A stretch of 64,000 nucleotides of DNA from CAYQXJ01 sp964421565 (lineage in GTDB: Bacteria > Planctomycetota > Brocadiia > SM23-32). This document shows, in pieces, positions 43,916 through 52,541 of the stretch (positions are counted from its first letter, which is position 1; every line of letters starts with the position of its first letter). Under the pieces are notes generated by a model. It searched no databases. It saw only the letters and a program-made list of their open reading frames with translations, and had not been told where the DNA came from. The stretch covers positions 1 to 64,000 of the forward strand of contig CAYQXJ010000003.1 in NCBI GenBank assembly GCA_964421565.1. The letters are read 5' to 3'. Made by a program: the position numbers and the translations under genes.

Positions 43916-44542
43916 CTACGCCCCCAATGCGGCGATGATCTGATCAGCCACCTGGTCGGCAACGAAGGAGAGGTAGTAGCGCGGCGAGATGTAGAAGACA
44001 TTCGGGCCGAGTCGGCAGTCGTCACGGCCCATGTTGCGCCGGTAATAGGCGTCAACCTCTGCCTGTACGGCCTCCCTGGCCGCGTCCCAACCCTCGGATA
44101 TCTCCAGGGGAATGCTCCCTACCCCGGTGTCAACGACCTTCAGGCTCAGGTGGATGGAGGGCATGCGGTAGGGATTGTGGCTGTCCACCCGACCGACGAT
44201 CACAGCATCGACCATATGGTCGCGCCGCATGCGCATGAGGCTCTCGAGCGGTATGCGTCCGGAGTCGAACGGATCCCTGCCGACCGGCAGGGCGGCGCGC
44301 GGGATGAGGACGACGTCCGTCTCGACGCTCTGCTCGGCCAGTTTGCGGCGCAGGGCCTGGGAGAACTGCCGAGCCGTGCCATTGTGCGGCGTCGTGTCTG
44401 TAAACTCGACGACGCCGAGGCGCGCGTAACGAATGCGGCGATCGGCTCGGGGGGGGGCGCTCACCGGCGAGGCCACGCTGCACCCGAGGCACATTGCGGC
44501 CAGCACGATGCCGAGGCACATTCTCCAGCCGTGAGGTCTCAT
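43916..44542 (-). CDS. CsgG/TolB-like exported lipoprotein (FlgO-like)
   Basis: A 208-residue protein with a hydrophobic signal ending in MCLGC-S, a lipobox-like site (Cys 21). The domain ARLGVVEFTD ... QALRRKLAEQ ... VVLIPRAALP resembles the nucleotide-loop-like fold of CsgG/TolB-N and FlgO proteins. Its ATG overlaps the previous stop (ATGA). Because it lies between fliA and fliK, it may be an outer-membrane flagellar accessory such as FlgO; this is inferred from context. Confidence 0.6.
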   Translation of the reverse strand: MRPHGWRMCLGIVLAAMCLGCSVASPVSAPPRADRRIRYARLGVVEFTDTTPHNGTARQFSQALRRKLAEQSVETDVVLIPRAALPVGRDPFDSGRIPLESLMRMRRDHMVDAVIVGRVDSHNPYRMPSIHLSLKVVDTGVGSIPLEISEGWDAAREAVQAEVDAYYRRNMGRDDCRLGPNVFYISPRYYLSFVADQVADQIIAALGA

Positions 44543-45171
44543 TGCGTTGTCTCCTCCTTGGCGAACTTACGCAGCAGCGCGATGATCTCCTGCAGGGCCT
44601 GCATCTCCGCCTCCTCGGCCTGTCGCATCTCGTCGCGGAAGCCGAGCACATCGGCCTTCCACTTCTCCAGGCTCTGCTCAAGCTGGCGCACCTCGGAATC
44701 GGCGCCGGTTAGTTTGTCATTCAACTCGCGGGTTTCTCGGTTCTTCGCTGCCAGTTCATCTTCCAGCTCGGCGATCCGCTCCTGCAGGCGCTCGTTCCGC
44801 GCCCGCTCGCGCGTGAGCATATCCACCGTTCTTTCCAGTGTTTCGGTGATGGGCTGCGATCTGGGGCCGAAGCCGATTTCGGCAGTCCCGCCCTCCCGGA
44901 CAACGGGCACGGCCGTTGGCACGGCAGGCGGTCCGCCACTTTTGCCTGCGCCGCCCTGCTTTACCGTTTCAGCCTGTTCGATCGCTTCCATGGGAGCCGT
45001 CTCCGCGACTTCGGCAGCAGGGACAGCAGGCGGCGTTGGCTCCGTGGCTTCGGTGGAATCAAGCGCTGCCACTCGGGGCGACTCCGTAGCAGTCTGTGCC
45101 GTCGCGCAGGAGGAACTCGCGGCGAACAGACACAAAACGACAAACCCTCTGAAGACGGTGTCAGTTCTCAT
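44539..45171 (-). CDS. Putative lipoprotein with long coiled coil
   Basis: A 210-residue exported protein. The signal peptide ends near AASSSC-A (possible lipidation at Cys 22). A Pro/Ala/Thr-rich linker follows (about 30-95), then a coiled coil from about residue 110 to the end (RLQERIAELEDELAAKNRET). It is cotranslated with the FlgO-like gene and overlaps the gene before it by 11 bp. No known family is recognised; an envelope partner of the flagellar rings is a guess from location. Confidence 0.6.
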   Translation of the reverse strand: MRTDTVFRGFVVLCLFAASSSCATAQTATESPRVAALDSTEATEPTPPAVPAAEVAETAPMEAIEQAETVKQGGAGKSGGPPAVPTAVPVVREGGTAEIGFGPRSQPITETLERTVDMLTRERARNERLQERIAELEDELAAKNRETRELNDKLTGADSEVRQLEQSLEKWKADVLGFRDEMRQAEEAEMQALQEIIALLRKFAKEETTQ

Positions 45172-45430
45172 CTTCGTCTGCTCCGTTCAGGTACTCGCAC
45201 TGCAGAGTGATCTCGCGGCCGCACGGACAGCGCACGCTGATGGCGCTCACGGCGCCATCGGGGCCGCGGTGGAGTTCGACCTCGGGCTCACCATCTTCCT
45301 CGTCATGCCGCTCAGGAGGTCTGGGCGACGGCAAGGGAGCGGCTGGTATGCGCACAGGTCCCCCGTTGCGCACGGCGTCGCCTTTGAGCAACCCGTCCTT
45401 GGCCCGGCTCATATCTCTGCGCATGGTCAT
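45161..45430 (-). CDS. Small unrecognised protein with CPC...C motif
   Basis: An 89-residue cytoplasmic protein. The N-terminal half is basic and Pro-rich, the middle acidic. The C-terminus has SVRCPCGREITLQCEYL, three closely spaced Cys that suggest half of a zinc-ribbon or a metal site shared between subunits. Its ATG overlaps the preceding stop by 4 bp. It is the second gene after fliA. Confidence 0.55.
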   Translation of the reverse strand: MTMRRDMSRAKDGLLKGDAVRNGGPVRIPAAPLPSPRPPERHDEEDGEPEVELHRGPDGAVSAISVRCPCGREITLQCEYLNGADEDEN

Positions 45431-45693
45431 GTGGTTACGTTCAGGTTATGCCCGAGGGTGTCGGATTCGGGCGGTGGCGTCTTGTCCTTGTCGCCGCCGG
45501 GTTGATGGTCTTCCGGCTGGGTGGGCTGTTTCCCAGAGCCGCGTTCGCGCTCCTCGCGTTCCTCTTCGAGCTCTGCGAGCTGGCGGGCAAAATCCTCCCG
45601 GTTCTCCTCGGCTTCCTCGCGCTCATCGCGTGTCAGGCGTCGCACGCGGCGGGGTCGGTACATGTTCACCGGCCGAATCTCGTCAGGCATCAC
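45427..45693 (-). CDS. Small charged coiled-coil protein after fliA
   Basis: An 88-residue, very charged protein. It begins MMPDEIRPVNMYRPRRVRRL, continues as a Glu/Arg-rich helix (about residues 22-52) and ends in a disordered Pro/Asp/Lys tail. Its start overlaps the fliA stop by 4 bp. The size and position would suit an anti-sigma factor such as FlgM, but no FlgM motif is visible, so the function is unassigned. Confidence 0.55.
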   Translation of the reverse strand: MMPDEIRPVNMYRPRRVRRLTRDEREEAEENREDFARQLAELEEEREERERGSGKQPTQPEDHQPGGDKDKTPPPESDTLGHNLNVTT

Positions 45694-46430
45694 TGCTCCT
45701 CCATGTAGCGGCTCAAGTTATAGAGCGCCTGCGTGTGGAGCTGAGAGATGCGCCCCTCGCTGAGGCCGAAGACCTCGGCGATCTCGGACATGTAAAGGTC
45801 CTCATAGTAGTACATCACGATCGTCTGTTTCTGTCGTTCGGGCAAACGCTCGATTGCGGCTGCCAGCCGTTCCACCTTCTCCTGCCATTCCAGGCTCTCC
45901 TGAGGCGTCTCGGTATCGGCGACCAGTAGATCCGCGATGCACGATACACAGTCTTCCTGCTCGCGTGGCGCGTCCAGCGAGCTAACGTGGTCCCATCTCT
46001 CGTATGAGAGGTAGCGCAGTACGGCTTCCTCGGACATGCCCGTCTGTTCGGCGATCTGCGCGACGCTCGGCTTCGTGCCGTGGGCGGCCCGATAATCGCG
46101 GATGGCGTCGCGCACTTTGGTCACGTGTTCGCGGCCCCAGCCCGTCAGCCAGTCGTTGCGCCGCAGGTGGTCAACCAGGGCGCCCCGGACACGGTAGTAT
46201 GCGAAGGTCTTGAAAGACGCCTGCTTGCCTTCGTCATAGCGGTGCGCGGCTTCCACCAGACCGAGCATGCCCGCCCCGATCAGGTCCTCCCGGGGGGCAT
46301 CGGCGCTGACCATCCCCGCCACCCGGTCGACGGCCCGGTTGACCAGGTACAGGTGGTCGAGCACCAGTTGACGGATGGCTTCGCTGCGACCTTCCGCCTG
46401 TTGATAAGCCGCTTCCGCCGGAGACGTCAC
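45690..46430 (-). CDS. fliA: Flagellar sigma factor FliA (sigma-28)
   Basis: A 246-residue sigma-70-family factor of the FliA/WhiG type. Region 2 includes ASFKTFAYYRVRGALVDHLR, region 3 has KPSVAQIAEQTGMSEEAV, and region 4 has DLYMSEIAEVFGLSEGRISQ. It should direct late filament and chemotaxis genes, none of which are in the window. It is encoded 4 bp into the end of the small membrane-protein gene. Confidence 0.95.
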   Translation of the reverse strand: MTSPAEAAYQQAEGRSEAIRQLVLDHLYLVNRAVDRVAGMVSADAPREDLIGAGMLGLVEAAHRYDEGKQASFKTFAYYRVRGALVDHLRRNDWLTGWGREHVTKVRDAIRDYRAAHGTKPSVAQIAEQTGMSEEAVLRYLSYERWDHVSSLDAPREQEDCVSCIADLLVADTETPQESLEWQEKVERLAAAIERLPERQKQTIVMYYYEDLYMSEIAEVFGLSEGRISQLHTQALYNLSRYMEEQ

Positions 46431-46666
46431 TGTTTCGTCGCTCCCTCCCTGCGTCCTTCATCTTCCGCCTGCCGGAGGCCGGCCCGCAGCACGCTCATGC
46501 CCACCAGTGCCGAGATATAAGTGAGTGCCGCCAGTGCCACGGCACAAGCGCACGCCCGGCCCAGGTATGCGAAAGGGTCGCCGTCGCGCAGCAGACTGAG
46601 CATCTCCGCTGCACAGAACCCCACTATGCCACCCAGGGTCGCCAGGCTCTTCGGCAGACTACTCAT
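46427..46666 (-). CDS. Small two-helix membrane protein between flhG and fliA
   Basis: A 79-residue protein with two predicted membrane helices (about residues 8-24 and 36-60) and a charged C-terminal tail. ATG 46666 overlaps the flhG stop by 8 bp and its own stop overlaps fliA, so all three are cotranslated. No family is recognised. Confidence 0.6.
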   Translation of the reverse strand: MSSLPKSLATLGGIVGFCAAEMLSLLRDGDPFAYLGRACACAVALAALTYISALVGMSVLRAGLRQAEDEGRREGATKQ

Positions 46667-47498
46667 CCGCTGGCTCCAGCACTCGTCTGAAGAACCGGCC
46701 CAGATCCTCTGCGCCTTCACCAACTGTGCTGACCAGTCGGGCGGCTATCTTACGCACATCGCGGCTGCACGCTGATTCAGCGTAGTGGGTCAGGAAGTCC
46801 ACCTGTCGCCGCGTCGCTTCGCCGACGGTCTCGTCCCGCGCCACCGAACCCAGGTATTCGACCTCCCAGTGGAGGAAACGCAGGGCGGTCGCCCTCAAGC
46901 GGTCGAACGCCCTTACGGCGTCTTCTTTGCTGCGCATCTGGTTCATCACCACCGAGACGGTCTTGCGCCGCGCCTCCTGCCGCCGGCTCATCACCTTCAG
47001 CAGCGCGTAGGCGTCCGTCAGCGAAGTGGGCTCAGAGTTGGTCACAAGCAATATGTCGTCGGCAGCCATGAGGCAGTTGACCACGGCAGGTGAGATGCCG
47101 GGCGCCGTGTCCACCACCACGAAGTCCATCTGGCGGCTGTAGTCAGTCAGGCAATCGAAGAATGTCTGCAGCTTCTCGTCGCTGAGCCGCGTCATCTCTT
47201 CGACGCCCGACGCCCCGGCCAGCACCTTCAGCCCGCGTGGGCCCTCCATCACCACCTGCTCAAGCGGCCGGCCGTGCAGCAACACGTCGCGCAGGTCGTA
47301 GCGCACGTTGAGGCCAAGCAGGACGTCGATGTTGGCGAGCCCGACGTCGGCGTCGAGCAGAAGCACTTTAACGCCGAACATGCGCAGCGAAACTGCCAGA
47401 TTGGCGGCGAGGTTCGTCTTGCCCACTCCGCCCTTTCCGCTTGTCACGGCAACCACGCGCGTGCCTGCCTGCTTCGACTCTGACATCTTTTCTCCCAT
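46659..47498 (-). CDS. flhG: Flagellar number regulator FlhG/FleN (MinD-type ATPase)
   Basis: A 279-residue MinD/ParA ATPase with a deviant Walker A VTSGKGGVGKTNLAANLAVS near the N-terminus, VLLLDADVGLANIDVLLGL, and the switch DFVVVDTAPGIS. The C-terminal amphipathic end (DLGRFFRRVLE) may bind membrane. The N-terminal DQAxxLR helix by which FlhG stimulates FlhF is absent, and no flhF gene precedes it. ATG 47498 follows AGGAG closely; ATG 47486, after GGGAGA, is an alternative. Confidence 0.9.
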   Translation of the reverse strand: MGEKMSESKQAGTRVVAVTSGKGGVGKTNLAANLAVSLRMFGVKVLLLDADVGLANIDVLLGLNVRYDLRDVLLHGRPLEQVVMEGPRGLKVLAGASGVEEMTRLSDEKLQTFFDCLTDYSRQMDFVVVDTAPGISPAVVNCLMAADDILLVTNSEPTSLTDAYALLKVMSRRQEARRKTVSVVMNQMRSKEDAVRAFDRLRATALRFLHWEVEYLGSVARDETVGEATRRQVDFLTHYAESACSRDVRKIAARLVSTVGEGAEDLGRFFRRVLEPADE

Positions 47499-47505
47499 GG
47501 ACTCC

Positions 47506-49623
47506 TCACGCGAGGGGGTTGGCGGACCCGGCCCGGTCTGCTGCCGCGAACTGGTTTTCCTCTGTCGATATAACACCCACGTTGTTGACCGCGATACCCT
47601 CCGCCACTTCGTCGTAGCTGAGAACTGGTATCTCCGGGAAGACGCGCGAGACCACGGCCCTCAGGTGCGGGCGCGCGTGCGCGTCGGTCAGGATGACCGT
47701 GTCGGCCCCAACCCGAAACGCGGCCTGCGCCTGTTCGCTGATCGCCGCGATGATCTGCCGCAGTCGCCGCGGGGGCAGGTTGAGCCGCACCTCCCCGCCT
47801 GCCTCTTCGATGGACTCACGGAACTCCTCTTCGATACGCGGATCGAGCGAGATGGCGTTCAGTCGGCCTTCCTCGTCGGCAAACCGGCTGCAAATGGCCC
47901 TGCCCAGGGAGCGCCGCACCAGTTCGGTGAGCCGGCCCGGATCCTGCACTTGCCCTGCGAAGACGCTCAGCGCCTCCAGAATCTGCGCCAGGTTGTTGAT
48001 GGGAATGCCTTCACTCAACAGGTTCTGAAGCACTTGTTGCACCTTGCCCAATGACATCTGGTCAGGCACCAGTTCGTTCACGATCGTCGGGTTTTCCTTC
48101 TTGACGGTGTCCACAAGCTGCTGCACGTCCTGGCGGTTCAGGATCTCGTGAGCATGCTTGCGCAACACCTCCGACAGGTGCGTGATGAAGACGGACTCCG
48201 GGTCGATAACGGTGAATCCCCTGGCTTCGGCATCCTCTTTGTCACCGCGCCGGATCCAGACCACGTCGAGCCCGAAGGAAGGCTCCTTGGCCTTGATGCC
48301 CGCCAGCCCTTTCACCTCGCCCTCCGGTTTCATAGCCATCAGGTAGCCGGGATGCACCGTGCCCTCGGCCACCTTGTGCCCACACAGCTTGATGCGGTAA
48401 CTGTTGGTCTCCAGCTCGACGTTGTCCACGATGTGGACCTTGGGCATGATGATGCCGAGCTCACGGGCAAACTTCTTGCGCAGCGTCTTGATGCGCTCCA
48501 GCAGCGTGCCGCCCTTCTGCGGGTCGATAAGCCGGATGAGCCCGTAGCCGACCTCCACCGCCACCCGGTCGGGCTGGAGCAGCGACTCGATCACCTGGTC
48601 CTCGTCCGGTTGCGTGCTGCTCTGCTCAGGTTCTTGCCCCTGCTTGTTCGGGCGCGTCTCACCGCCCGGCCGCCGTGCCACGTAGACACCGGAGAGCACC
48701 AGCCCCAGCACACCGAACGGCAGGGCCGGCAGGCCGGGCATGAGCATGAACCCGAAGGTGATGACGGCCGCGATGGCGATTGCCCGCTCGTTGCGGAAGA
48801 CCTGGAAGCCGAGCTCCTTGCTGAGCGCCGTGTCGCTGGCGGTCTTGGTCACCAGGATGCCGGCCGCCGTGGACATGATGACTGCCGGTATCTGAGTGAC
48901 GAGCCCGTCTCCAACAGTAAGCAACGAGTAGGTTCTGGCGGCCTGGCCGACAGTCATGCCCTTCGTCAGGCCGATGATGATGCCCCCGACGATGTTGATC
49001 AACACGATGACGATGCCCGCTATGGCGTCGCCTCGCACGAACTTGCTGGCGCCGTCCATCGAGCCGTAGAAGTCCGCCTCGCGTACGATGGCGTTGCGGG
49101 CGGCGCGCGCCTCCCGTTCGTCGATCAGGCCGGCGCTCAGGTCGGCGTCGATGCTCATCTGCTTGCCGGGCATGGCGTCCAGCGTGAACCGAGCTGCCAC
49201 CTCCGAGATGCGCTCAGCGCCTTTGGTGATGACAATGAATTGAATGACGACGATGATGAGGAAGATGATCAGGCCGACGACCATCTGCCCGCCCACCACG
49301 AACTCACCGAACGACTCGATGATCCTGCCCGCGTAGGCATTCAGCAGTATCAGCCTGGTCGACGCCACGTTCAGCGCCAGCCGGAACAAAGTACCGATAA
49401 GCAAGAGCGTGGGGAACGTGGAGAGGTCGAGAGGGGTGTTGATGCTCAGCACCACCATCAGCAACAGCAGCATGTAGGCGAAGTTGAAGGCGAGCAGCAC
49501 GTCGAGCACGGGCGTGGGCAGCGGGATGATGAGGGTTATCAACACCCCCATCACGCCGGCGGCGAGCACAGCGTCACTGTGCTTGCTGAGCAGCCCTCCC
49601 GTCCTGCGCAGATGCTCCTGCAT
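47506..49623 (-). CDS. flhA: Flagellar export gate protein FlhA
   Basis: A 705-residue export gate subunit. The N-terminal half has about eight membrane helices and the FHIPEP-type signature (DGASKFVRGDAIAGIVIVLI); the C-terminal cytoplasmic domain includes EVLRKHAHEILNRQDVQQLV and the substrate-docking region. It forms the nonameric ring of the export apparatus. It is 15 bp after flhB. Confidence 0.97.
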   Translation of the reverse strand: MQEHLRRTGGLLSKHSDAVLAAGVMGVLITLIIPLPTPVLDVLLAFNFAYMLLLLMVVLSINTPLDLSTFPTLLLIGTLFRLALNVASTRLILLNAYAGRIIESFGEFVVGGQMVVGLIIFLIIVVIQFIVITKGAERISEVAARFTLDAMPGKQMSIDADLSAGLIDEREARAARNAIVREADFYGSMDGASKFVRGDAIAGIVIVLINIVGGIIIGLTKGMTVGQAARTYSLLTVGDGLVTQIPAVIMSTAAGILVTKTASDTALSKELGFQVFRNERAIAIAAVITFGFMLMPGLPALPFGVLGLVLSGVYVARRPGGETRPNKQGQEPEQSSTQPDEDQVIESLLQPDRVAVEVGYGLIRLIDPQKGGTLLERIKTLRKKFARELGIIMPKVHIVDNVELETNSYRIKLCGHKVAEGTVHPGYLMAMKPEGEVKGLAGIKAKEPSFGLDVVWIRRGDKEDAEARGFTVIDPESVFITHLSEVLRKHAHEILNRQDVQQLVDTVKKENPTIVNELVPDQMSLGKVQQVLQNLLSEGIPINNLAQILEALSVFAGQVQDPGRLTELVRRSLGRAICSRFADEEGRLNAISLDPRIEEEFRESIEEAGGEVRLNLPPRRLRQIIAAISEQAQAAFRVGADTVILTDAHARPHLRAVVSRVFPEIPVLSYDEVAEGIAVNNVGVISTEENQFAAADRAGSANPLA

Positions 49624-49638
49624 TTGGTCTCCTGCGGT

Positions 49639-50697
49639 CTATGCGGCGCGGCCGTGCCCGAGGACGAAGGCCAACACCTGGGCCACGGCGTAGTAGAGCT
49701 CGGGCGGTATCTGCATGCCCACTTCGACGGCACTGTAGAGCGCACGGGCAAGGGGTCTGCGCTCCAGCACGGGAACGCCGTTCTGCTCGGCGACGCGCTT
49801 GATGCGTTCGGCCATGTGATTGCACCCTTTGGCCACCACCTTGGGCGCCTGCATGGTCTGCTCGTCCCACTGGAGGGCCACGGCTACGTGGTCGGGGTTG
49901 GTGATTACCACGTCGGCGTCGGGCACGGCGCTGATCATGCGGCGCACCATGGAGCGTCTCTGGGCGGCCCTGCGTGCCGCGATCTCCGGGTCGCCCTCCT
50001 CACGCTTGTGCTCTTCCTTCACCTCCGCCCGGCTCATCATCAGCTTCCTCTCGTGCCTCCATCGCTGGTAGAGGTAGTCGAGCACCGCCACCAGTGCCAT
50101 TACGGCCAACAGCCGGAACACCAGCGAGGCGCAGATGTCGCGGGTGACCTCCACAATGCCCCAGACGCTTTTGCCGACGAGGGCCTGCAGCCATCCGAGC
50201 CGACTGCGAATGATGGTGTACGAGACTGCGCCGACGATGCCGAACTTCGCGAATGCAACCGCCATCCGCTGTAGCGCCTGCAGCGAGAACAGCTCCTTGA
50301 ACCCACGCACCGGATTCACCGCGTTCAGGTCTGGCTTCATCTTTTTGGGCGTGAACAGAACGCCCGTCTGTGCCAGCGAACACAGCAGGCCCATGATGCC
50401 AACGCCGACCAGCACCGGCGCCGCCGCGCTCAGAACCTGCCCGGCGGCCTCGCGCAGCACGGTTACGCTGCCCGCCGTGTCCAGCTGCGGCCCATGCAAG
50501 CTGCCGAGCCGTTCTGTTACCTGGTTCACCAGCACTGTCAGAGTTGTCTGGCCAAAGAGCGCCAACGCACCAAAGCCGGCCAGAAGCACCAGCACGCTGT
50601 TGACCTCCATGCTCTGAGGAACCTGCCCCTCCTGGCGCGCCTTCTGGCGTCGCCTGGCGGTTGGTTTCTCGGTCTTGTTCTCAGCTTGCGGCGGCAT
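49639..50697 (-). CDS. flhB: Flagellar export switch protein FlhB
   Basis: A 352-residue protein with four membrane helices in the N-terminal part and a C-terminal cytoplasmic domain. The autocleavage motif, normally NPTH, reads NPDH (VVITNPDHVAVAL). The surrounding motif AVALQWDEQTMQAPKVVAKG and the end PPELYYAVAQVLAFVLG are canonical. FlhB switches export from rod/hook to filament substrates together with FliK. Confidence 0.95.
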   Translation of the reverse strand: MPPQAENKTEKPTARRRQKARQEGQVPQSMEVNSVLVLLAGFGALALFGQTTLTVLVNQVTERLGSLHGPQLDTAGSVTVLREAAGQVLSAAAPVLVGVGIMGLLCSLAQTGVLFTPKKMKPDLNAVNPVRGFKELFSLQALQRMAVAFAKFGIVGAVSYTIIRSRLGWLQALVGKSVWGIVEVTRDICASLVFRLLAVMALVAVLDYLYQRWRHERKLMMSRAEVKEEHKREEGDPEIAARRAAQRRSMVRRMISAVPDADVVITNPDHVAVALQWDEQTMQAPKVVAKGCNHMAERIKRVAEQNGVPVLERRPLARALYSAVEVGMQIPPELYYAVAQVLAFVLGHGRAA

Positions 50698-50718
50698 GGT
50701 TCTGTAACCTCACAGGTG

Positions 50719-51483
50719 CTACCCCCCTCCGCTGGCCACCAGCGACATGGCTCGCTCCATCGTCCGGAAAACCCCCGCACCGTAGCTTGCGAACACGGGC
50801 AGGAAGATGGCCAGGCCCACAAGCCCCACCCCGATGCGCAAGGGGAAACTGAGCACCAGGATGTTGATCTCCGTCACCAGCCGGGCCATGAGCGCCATGA
50901 CCAGGCTCATCAGGAACGTGAGCACCAGCAGCGGTGCGGCGAGCTGAAAGGCGATGAGCAGCGCCTCGGAAGCAGCGCCGATGCCGACCGTCTTGACGAA
51001 CTCCGGAGAGAGAAACGCACCCAGCGGCCACGTTTCGAAGCTCGCCGCCATGGCCCGCAGCATCATGTGGTGGCCGCCGAGGGAGAAGAACACAAGCGCC
51101 CCTACCACTTCGCAGTAGTTGCCTATCGGCGTTGCCTGCACCCCGCTGTTGGGGTCGGCGGTGATCGCGAGGGCCATGCCGATCTGCCGGCCGATCAGCT
51201 CCCCGGCGGTGCGGATGCCGCCGAAGATTATGGCCGCCGACAGGCCCATCAGTATGCCGAAGAGCACCTCGGCCCCTACAAACAGCAGATACTGAACGGG
51301 AAACCACGAGTTCACCGGCAACCGGGCGTCCACACCCGGCATAAGGGCCACCGCGATGGCCAGCGAAGCGAGCGCCTTCACAGCCATGGGGCCCCGCCCC
51401 TCGCCCAGCAAGGGCAGGAACGCGAAGATACACCCCACCCGAACCACCACGAGCACCAGAGTCTGTAGCTGTTCGAGAGCCAC
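50719..51483 (-). CDS. fliR: Flagellar export protein FliR
   Basis: A 254-residue, polytopic export-gate protein. It starts LEQLQTLVLVVVRVGCIFAF and contains GQIGMALAITADPNSG-like and QLAAPLLVLTFLMSLVMALM family segments. It is 3 bp after fliQ and 21 bp before flhB, the usual fliP-Q-R-flhB order. Confidence 0.93.
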   Translation of the reverse strand: MALEQLQTLVLVVVRVGCIFAFLPLLGEGRGPMAVKALASLAIAVALMPGVDARLPVNSWFPVQYLLFVGAEVLFGILMGLSAAIIFGGIRTAGELIGRQIGMALAITADPNSGVQATPIGNYCEVVGALVFFSLGGHHMMLRAMAASFETWPLGAFLSPEFVKTVGIGAASEALLIAFQLAAPLLVLTFLMSLVMALMARLVTEINILVLSFPLRIGVGLVGLAIFLPVFASYGAGVFRTMERAMSLVASGGG

Positions 51484-51486
51484 TGG

Positions 51487-51756
51487 TTATGCCCCGAAGT
51501 AACGGACCCACTGCATGACCTCGCTTGTGTAAGTGACGACAACTCGCAGCATCCACGGCAGCAGCCAGATCAGCACGCCAACCACTGCCAGAATCTTCGG
51601 AATCATGGTTAGAGTCATCTCGCGGATCGAGGTGACGGCCTGGAAGATCGCCACACTCACCCCCACCCCGAGCCCGGCCAGAAGCAAAGGCCCGACGACG
51701 ACCAGCCCCGTGATGAGCATGCGCCGCGCCAGGAATACGACCATCTGCTGGGTCAT
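51487..51756 (-). CDS. fliQ: Flagellar export protein FliQ
   Basis: An 89-residue protein with two membrane helices, matching FliQ in length and sequence (VVGPLLLAGLGVGVSVAIFQ, AVTSIREMTLTMIPKILAV). ATG 51756 lies 2 bp after the fliP stop; the frame before it belongs to fliP. Confidence 0.93.
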   Translation of the reverse strand: MTQQMVVFLARRMLITGLVVVGPLLLAGLGVGVSVAIFQAVTSIREMTLTMIPKILAVVGVLIWLLPWMLRVVVTYTSEVMQWVRYFGA

Positions 51757-51758
51757 CG

Positions 51759-52541
51759 CTACAGGCCACCGAAGCTCAAGGTCAGGGACTCGGCGATCAG
51801 CCGCCACCCGTCCACCAGCACGAAGAGCAGTATCTTCAGCGGCGCCGATATCATCACAGGGGGCAGCATGATCATGCCCATCGACAGCAGAACTGACGCA
51901 ACGATCAGGTCTACCACCAGGAAGGGCAAGAACAGCACAAACCCGAGTTCAAAAGCTCGTTTCAGCTCACTGACAACGAAGGAAGGGATCAGAACGTAGG
52001 TGGGAATGTCCTCGCGCGTCTCGGGCTGCTCCAGCCCGCTAAGGCCCACGAAGAGTTCCAGGTCGTCCTCGCCCGTCTGGCCGAACATGAACTCGCGCAG
52101 CGGCTGCAGGCCGAGCTCGATGGCGTCATCTGCGTCCACGCTGCCCTTCAGGTAGGGCTGGATGGCCTGGGCATTAATGGCCCGCATGGTTGGCGCCATG
52201 ACGAACAGGGACAGGAACAGCGAGAGCCCGATGATGACCTGGTTGGGCGGTATGCTGCGCGTTGTCAACGCGCGCCGGATGAATGAAAGCACGATCACGA
52301 TCCGGGTGAAAGAAGTCGTCAGCATGAGCATCGCCGGCAGCACGCTGAGCAGCGTGATCAGCAGCAGAATCTTGACCGGCGTGGCCATGCGGTCTGCCGA
52401 TTCTCCGTCTATCCGCTGCACCAAGGCGCTCACGTCAGAGAGGGACGGCATCGGCTCCAGCTCTCTCGGCTGCGCGCATAGCACCCCTGCCGGCATCGCC
52501 AGCAGCAATACCACCGCCAAGCAGAGCCGCCACGCCTTCAT
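51759..52541 (-). CDS. fliP: Flagellar export protein FliP
   Basis: A 260-residue export-gate protein. A cleavable signal peptide (to about residue 22) is followed by FliP helices, with LMLTTSFTRIVIVLSFIRRA and LGFVLFLPFLVVDLIVASVL signatures. It starts 4 bp before the fliO stop (ATGA overlap). Confidence 0.96.
   Translation of the reverse strand: MKAWRLCLAVVLLLAMPAGVLCAQPRELEPMPSLSDVSALVQRIDGESADRMATPVKILLLITLLSVLPAMLMLTTSFTRIVIVLSFIRRALTTRSIPPNQVIIGLSLFLSLFVMAPTMRAINAQAIQPYLKGSVDADDAIELGLQPLREFMFGQTGEDDLELFVGLSGLEQPETREDIPTYVLIPSFVVSELKRAFELGFVLFLPFLVVDLIVASVLLSMGMIMLPPVMISAPLKILLFVLVDGWRLIAESLTLSFGGL

Noticed and set aside
45427..45693. FlgM anti-sigma factor
   Set aside because: The position and size fit, but the FliA-binding C-terminal pattern of FlgM is not visible.
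48148..50274. Plus-strand 708-codon frame opposite flhA and flhB
   Set aside because: His/Gly/Val-rich translation typical of an antisense frame of GC-rich membrane-protein genes; flhA and flhB on the minus strand are unmistakable.
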